From assembly GCA_017431395.1 (NCBI GenBank), contig JAFRLD010000094.1, positions 1 through 7,700 of the forward strand: DNA of 7,700 nucleotides, read 5' to 3'. The notes beneath the pieces are model-generated. The model did not search any database. It was given only the letters and a program-made list of their open reading frames with translations, and was not told where the DNA came from. The first letter of the stretch is position 1, and each line of letters begins with the position of its first letter. The stretch is from Bacillota bacterium (GTDB taxonomy: Bacteria > Bacillota > Clostridia > Peptostreptococcales > Anaerovoracaceae). A program made the position numbers and the translations under genes. Below are positions 5,621 through 7,700 of the stretch, piece by piece.

Positions 5621-6552
5621 TCTTCCAGCCTCCGTAAGTGTTTCTCACAGTCTGAGATCAGATCCTGAATGATCTCCTCGCAGCTTTCTTCCTTCTTGAC
5701 AAGGCCTGCGCTCTGTCCAGCCAGGAAGCAGCCACCCTTCTCATCGCCATCCTGTACGGCCATACGTAATGTACCTGCCGCGAATGCATCCAGTTCTTCA
5801 TCCGAAATGTCCGTATACTCGATCTTCGAATACTCCCGGGAGAAGGCATTGCGGATGCTTCTTACCGGATGTCCCAGCCTGCGTCCGGTGACCATAGTAG
5901 ATGTGTCGCCGGCTTTCAGGATCTTTTTCTTGTAATTTTCGTGGATGTTGCACTCGTAGGCTGAGAGGAATCTCGTGCCCAGCTGCACCGCATCCGCACC
6001 AAGGGCGAATGCTGCCGCCATACCGCGTCCATCCGCAATGCCTCCCGCTGCAATGACCGGAAGGTCCACTGCATCACAGACCTGCGGGACCAGTGCCATC
6101 GTGTTCAGCTCGCCGATGTGTCCGCCGCTCTCGCCGCCTTCCGCGATCACTGCACATGCACCGGATCTGGCTGCCAGTTTGGCAAATGTGATCGATGGAA
6201 CGACCGGAATGACCTTGATCCCGGCCTCCAGCCACATCTCCATGTACTTTGTCGCATTGCCTGCGCCGGTCGTGATGACCTGCACGCCTTCTTCCACTGC
6301 GATCTTCGCAACTTCATCTGCAAACGGAGAAAGGAGCATGATATTAAGGCCAAAGGGCTTACTGGTAAGTTCTTTGGCCTTCTTGATCTGCTCTCTAACA
6401 TAGGTTCCGTCCGCGTTGCCCGCAGCGATGATACCAAGACCGCCCGCATTCGACACAGCTGCTGCCAGCTGAGCATCGGCGATCCATGCCATACCACCCT
6501 GAAACACCGGGTATTCGATCCCTAGCATTTCAGCTATTTTACCTTTTTTCAT
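5608..6552 (-). CDS. fabK: Enoyl-ACP reductase II FabK (FMN-dependent)
   Basis: FabK carries out the last reduction of the cycle, trans-2-enoyl-ACP to acyl-ACP, using FMN and NAD(P)H. The 314-residue TIM-barrel protein of the nitronate-monooxygenase-like family shows FQGGMAWIADAQLAAAVSNA near the N terminus (about 17-36) and the LNIML strand. The active-site segment EGGESGGHIG carries His145, the equivalent of the catalytic histidine of pneumococcal FabK. Also present are the phosphate-binding AAGGIADGRG (168-177), LGTRF (191-195) and the FabK-typical C-terminal CFLAGQSAGLV. It starts 5 nt after acpP and overlaps fabD by 13 nt. FabK enzymes are not inhibited by triclosan. No FabI or FabL is present in the window. 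Nitronate monooxygenase is the alternative family call, excluded here by context. Confidence 0.96.
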   Translation of the reverse strand: MKKGKIAEMLGIEYPVFQGGMAWIADAQLAAAVSNAGGLGIIAAGNADGTYVREQIKKAKELTSKPFGLNIMLLSPFADEVAKIAVEEGVQVITTGAGNATKYMEMWLEAGIKVIPVVPSITFAKLAARSGACAVIAEGGESGGHIGELNTMALVPQVCDAVDLPVIAAGGIADGRGMAAAFALGADAVQLGTRFLSAYECNIHENYKKKILKAGDTSTMVTGRRLGHPVRSIRNAFSREYSKIEYTDISDEELDAFAAGTLRMAVQDGDEKGGCFLAGQSAGLVKKEESCEEIIQDLISDCEKHLRRLEEWVK

Positions 6553-6557
6553 GTTAT

Positions 6558-6782
6558 TTAGCCTTCCATCTTCTCTTCTACGAATTTAACGAGCTCGTCG
6601 ATGTTCTCAAGATCTCTGTCCAGATCAAGCTGGATCTCCAACTTCTCTTCCAGTTCCATGACCAGTTCTACTGCATCCAGAGAGTCGATTCCCAGGCTCT
6701 CGAATGTGGATTCTCTTGTGATTTCTTCTTTGTCGCAATCCAGATGCTCTGCAACTACTTCCTGAATCTGCTCAAATAACAT
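6558..6782 (-). CDS. acpP: Acyl carrier protein AcpP
   Basis: This 74-residue acidic protein carries growing acyl chains on a 4'-phosphopantetheine arm attached to Ser34 in GIDSLDAVEL, the canonical DSL motif at the start of helix II. The remainder is rich in Glu/Asp, as expected for the four-helix ACP fold that docks on basic patches of the Fab enzymes. An upstream in-frame ATG at 6821 would add 13 basic residues (MRSYSLRKKRGRS). I chose 6782 because AAAGAGG lies 7 nt ahead of it, nothing similar precedes 6821, and the shorter form matches the family. It is the first gene of the operon, with a leader of about 100 nt from the predicted promoter. Confidence 0.97.
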   Translation of the reverse strand: MLFEQIQEVVAEHLDCDKEEITRESTFESLGIDSLDAVELVMELEEKLEIQLDLDRDLENIDELVKFVEEKMEG

Positions 6783-6789
6783 ACTTCTA

Positions 6790-6796
6790 CCTCTTT
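6790..6796 (-). promoter_or_regulatory. Ribosome binding site of acpP (decides the start)
   Basis: The minus strand reads AAAGAGG followed by a 7-nt spacer and ATG at 6782. This supports the 74-residue form of ACP over the longer in-frame form starting at 6821. Confidence 0.8.
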
Positions 6797-6859
6797 TCTT
6801 TCTCAAACTATAGCTTCTCATTAACGGATGTGCTCTTTTCCTGAGCTAATAATTTGCTT

Positions 6860-6882
6860 ATCTAATAGTTAGATTAACTAAC
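6860..6882. promoter_or_regulatory. Candidate MarR/FabT-type operator (two overlapping dyads)
   Basis: Two inverted repeats overlap here: ATCTAATAGTTAGAT (6860-6874, 6-bp arms, 3-bp centre) and GTTAGATTAACTAAC (6868-6882, 5-bp arms). They share GTTAGAT. The predicted transcription start of the fab operon is near 6883, so the site covers roughly +1 to +24, a position where a bound repressor blocks initiation or promoter escape. The size and AT-rich palindromic character fit MarR-family operators, and the operon's own last gene encodes a MarR protein. Binding is inferred. Confidence 0.6.
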
Positions 6883-6889
6883 CGTTGAT

Positions 6890-6918
6890 ACCATACCACA
6901 CATTATGTTGTATGTCAA
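6890..6918 (-). promoter_or_regulatory. Sigma-A promoter of the fatty-acid operon
   Basis: On the minus strand a perfect -35 box TTGACA (6918-6913) is followed by a 17-bp spacer and the -10 box TATGGT (6895-6890). The -10 is imperfect but is preceded by TGG, an extended -10 element. The -35 box overlaps the TGA stop codon of the upstream 72-residue gene. The leader of about 100 nt contains the dyads at 6860-6882 and a small GCTC/GAGC hairpin at 6832-6846, with no riboswitch fold that I recognise. Confidence 0.8.
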
Positions 6919-7133
6919 TACCCGCCCGTACGCAAGAGCAGTTCCTGCTCCTCGTCCGTCAGGCCCATCTTCTCGAAGATGACCTCAAGCCGCTCCCGGG
7001 GGATCACATAGTCACCATTGATACAGAGAGCTGTGAAGTCTCCCCCCGTGATCCCGGATCTGCTGAATGTGATCTCCCCGCTTGCGATCTTTCGATCATA
7101 GATCTTCATGAATTCCTGTGCGAAAGTAGCCAT
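6915..7133 (-). CDS. Small protein of unknown function (72 aa)
   Basis: I do not recognise this family. The 72-residue product has no signal peptide, no membrane segment and no metal-binding motif. It has an amphipathic N-terminal stretch (FAQEFMKIYDRKIASGEI), a central SRSGITGGDFTALC region, and a C-terminal helical segment with MGLTDEEQELLLRTGGY, slightly reminiscent of the tail of small helical DNA-binding proteins, though no helix-turn-helix can be supported. It starts 9 nt after the ABM gene with GAGG-type ribosome sequences just upstream, so it is part of that operon and was probably co-inherited. Its stop codon lies inside the -35 box of the fab promoter. The reading frame and coupling make it a likely real gene. 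Confidence 0.7.
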   Translation of the reverse strand: MATFAQEFMKIYDRKIASGEITFSRSGITGGDFTALCINGDYVIPRERLEVIFEKMGLTDEEQELLLRTGGY

Positions 7134-7142
7134 CGCCTGTCC

Positions 7143-7442
7143 TCACTCCTGGATGACCTGGTCCTCGATGAGGATCTCCGTCACCGCGTCGAACTTCTCC
7201 TTGATCCCGGTGAGCACCGCGAAATGCTCCGTCTGGCAGTGCACCTTCTGGTGCTCCCGGCTCTCCCACTGCTCCCAGAGGAACAGGGTCGTATCGCTTC
7301 CCACCGGATAGAAGTACTCATACCGGATGCAACCGTCCTCCGCCCTTGATTTCTCAATGACGCCTGAGGCTAACACTTCCTTGATATAGGCTTCCCTCGT
7401 TTCCGGATCCGCCAATGTATATGTTACATAGAAATTAGTCAT
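7143..7442 (-). CDS. Antibiotic-biosynthesis-monooxygenase (ABM) fold protein, putative quinol monooxygenase-like
   Basis: The 99-residue length and pattern match the ABM/YgiN-like ferredoxin-fold dimers. There is an N-terminal beta strand (FYVTYTL), a helix with acidic and basic residues, then EDGCIRYEYF (36-45), LFLWEQWES (53-61), and a helix with His68 and EHF (72-74) of the kind conserved in the family. Members include quinol monooxygenases, haem-degrading enzymes and many proteins of unknown substrate, and they act in the cytosol without a bound cofactor in many cases. The start follows the upstream gene by 3 nt with GGGAG 8 nt ahead. The substrate cannot be told from sequence. A link with fatty-acid synthesis is not supported beyond adjacency. 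Confidence 0.82.
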   Translation of the reverse strand: MTNFYVTYTLADPETREAYIKEVLASGVIEKSRAEDGCIRYEYFYPVGSDTTLFLWEQWESREHQKVHCQTEHFAVLTGIKEKFDAVTEILIEDQVIQE

Positions 7443-7445
7443 TTA

Positions 7446-7700
7446 TCAGTCTCCCAGTTCCTTGTTGATCTTCTCAGCCAGTTTGTTCATGTCCTTGATC
7501 TCCTGGGCGCAGTAGAGGCCTACAGTCTTGACGCACTCATCACGTGCGGCGCCCAGCTTCTTGGTGATCTTGTCCATATCCAGATCATCCACGGATTCCG
7601 CCCGCATGATGGCCCGGGACGCGCCGTGGGTCTCGCAGACCGGAACCTGCTTGTGGTAGCCCCACTGTGCATGATCCATATCCTTATAGTATCCCGGTGA
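7446..7700 (-). CDS. C-terminal part of an unrecognised protein (cut by window edge)
   Basis: The frame is open from the TGA stop at 7446 to the window edge, giving at least 84 residues that begin SPGYYKD. An internal ATG at 7679 has AAGGA only 1 nt ahead, too close to act as a normal ribosome site, so I treat the gene as continuing beyond 7700. The visible part has an aromatic and histidine-rich start (DHAQWGYHKQVPVCETHGAS), a mixed region, and a charged helical tail (KITKKLGAARDECVKTV and EIKDMNKLAEKINKELGD). Two cysteines lie in it (PVCETHG and LYCAQE). I do not recognise the family and assign no function. It lies 3 nt before the ABM gene and so belongs to the same operon. Confidence 0.7.
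   Translation of the reverse strand, partial: SPGYYKDMDHAQWGYHKQVPVCETHGASRAIMRAESVDDLDMDKITKKLGAARDECVKTVGLYCAQEIKDMNKLAEKINKELGD

Noticed and set aside
6783..6821. A 13-residue basic N-terminal extension of ACP from an upstream in-frame ATG.
   Set aside because: No ribosome site precedes 6821, whereas AAAGAGG sits 7 nt ahead of 6782. ACP proteins begin near this point, and the extension is basic in an otherwise acidic protein.
6832..6846. Riboswitch or attenuator in the acpP leader, including the GCTC/GAGC hairpin.
   Set aside because: The hairpin has only 4 bp and is not followed by a U run. The leader shows no known riboswitch core.

Overview
This window reads as a chromosomal segment of a Gram-positive, probably anaerobic bacterium of the Bacillota, most likely a Clostridia/Lachnospiraceae-type organism. 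The evidence is a type II fatty-acid synthesis operon that uses the FMN enoyl reductase FabK, a MarR-family regulator inside that operon, strong AGGAGG-type ribosome sites, and closely packed genes. The genus cannot be fixed from the sequence alone. Every gene I can support lies on the minus strand, so transcription runs from high to low coordinates.

Right end (about 6915-7700): the tail of a small operon. It holds the C-terminal part of an unrecognised protein cut by the window edge, a 99-residue antibiotic-biosynthesis-monooxygenase (ABM) fold protein, and a 72-residue protein of unknown function. No terminator is visible after it.

Centre (563-6918): a fatty-acid synthesis operon. A sigma-A promoter (6890-6918), with its -35 box embedded in the stop codon of the preceding gene, is followed directly by two overlapping AT-rich dyads (6860-6882) that look like a MarR-type operator. 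The genes then run acpP, fabK, fabD, fabG, fabF, fabZ, a second divergent fabF, and a MarR-family regulator. Junctions are overlaps or gaps of 17 nt or less, so transcriptional and probably translational coupling is expected. Together they supply the acyl carrier, malonyl loading (FabD), condensation (two FabF-type synthases), ketoreduction (FabG), dehydration (FabZ) and enoyl reduction (FabK). This is a full elongation cycle. The initiating synthase FabH and the acetyl-CoA carboxylase genes are not in the window. The terminal MarR protein is the natural candidate to bind the dyads and close a feedback loop, as FabT does in streptococci.

Left end (1-502): a five-gene tRNA operon, transcribed Met(CAT)-Val(TAC)-Asp(GTC)-Cys(GCA)-His(GTG). 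It is driven by a near-consensus promoter (TTGACA, 17 bp, TAATAT). A terminator-like hairpin with a short U run lies between tRNA-Asp and tRNA-Cys. The tRNA-Val gene lacks an encoded CCA.

The region is mostly core metabolism, and I see no mobile element, CRISPR array or defence system. The points most worth following up are the paired FabF paralogues flanking FabZ, the candidate operator with a 3'-terminal regulator, and the possible attenuator inside the tRNA operon.
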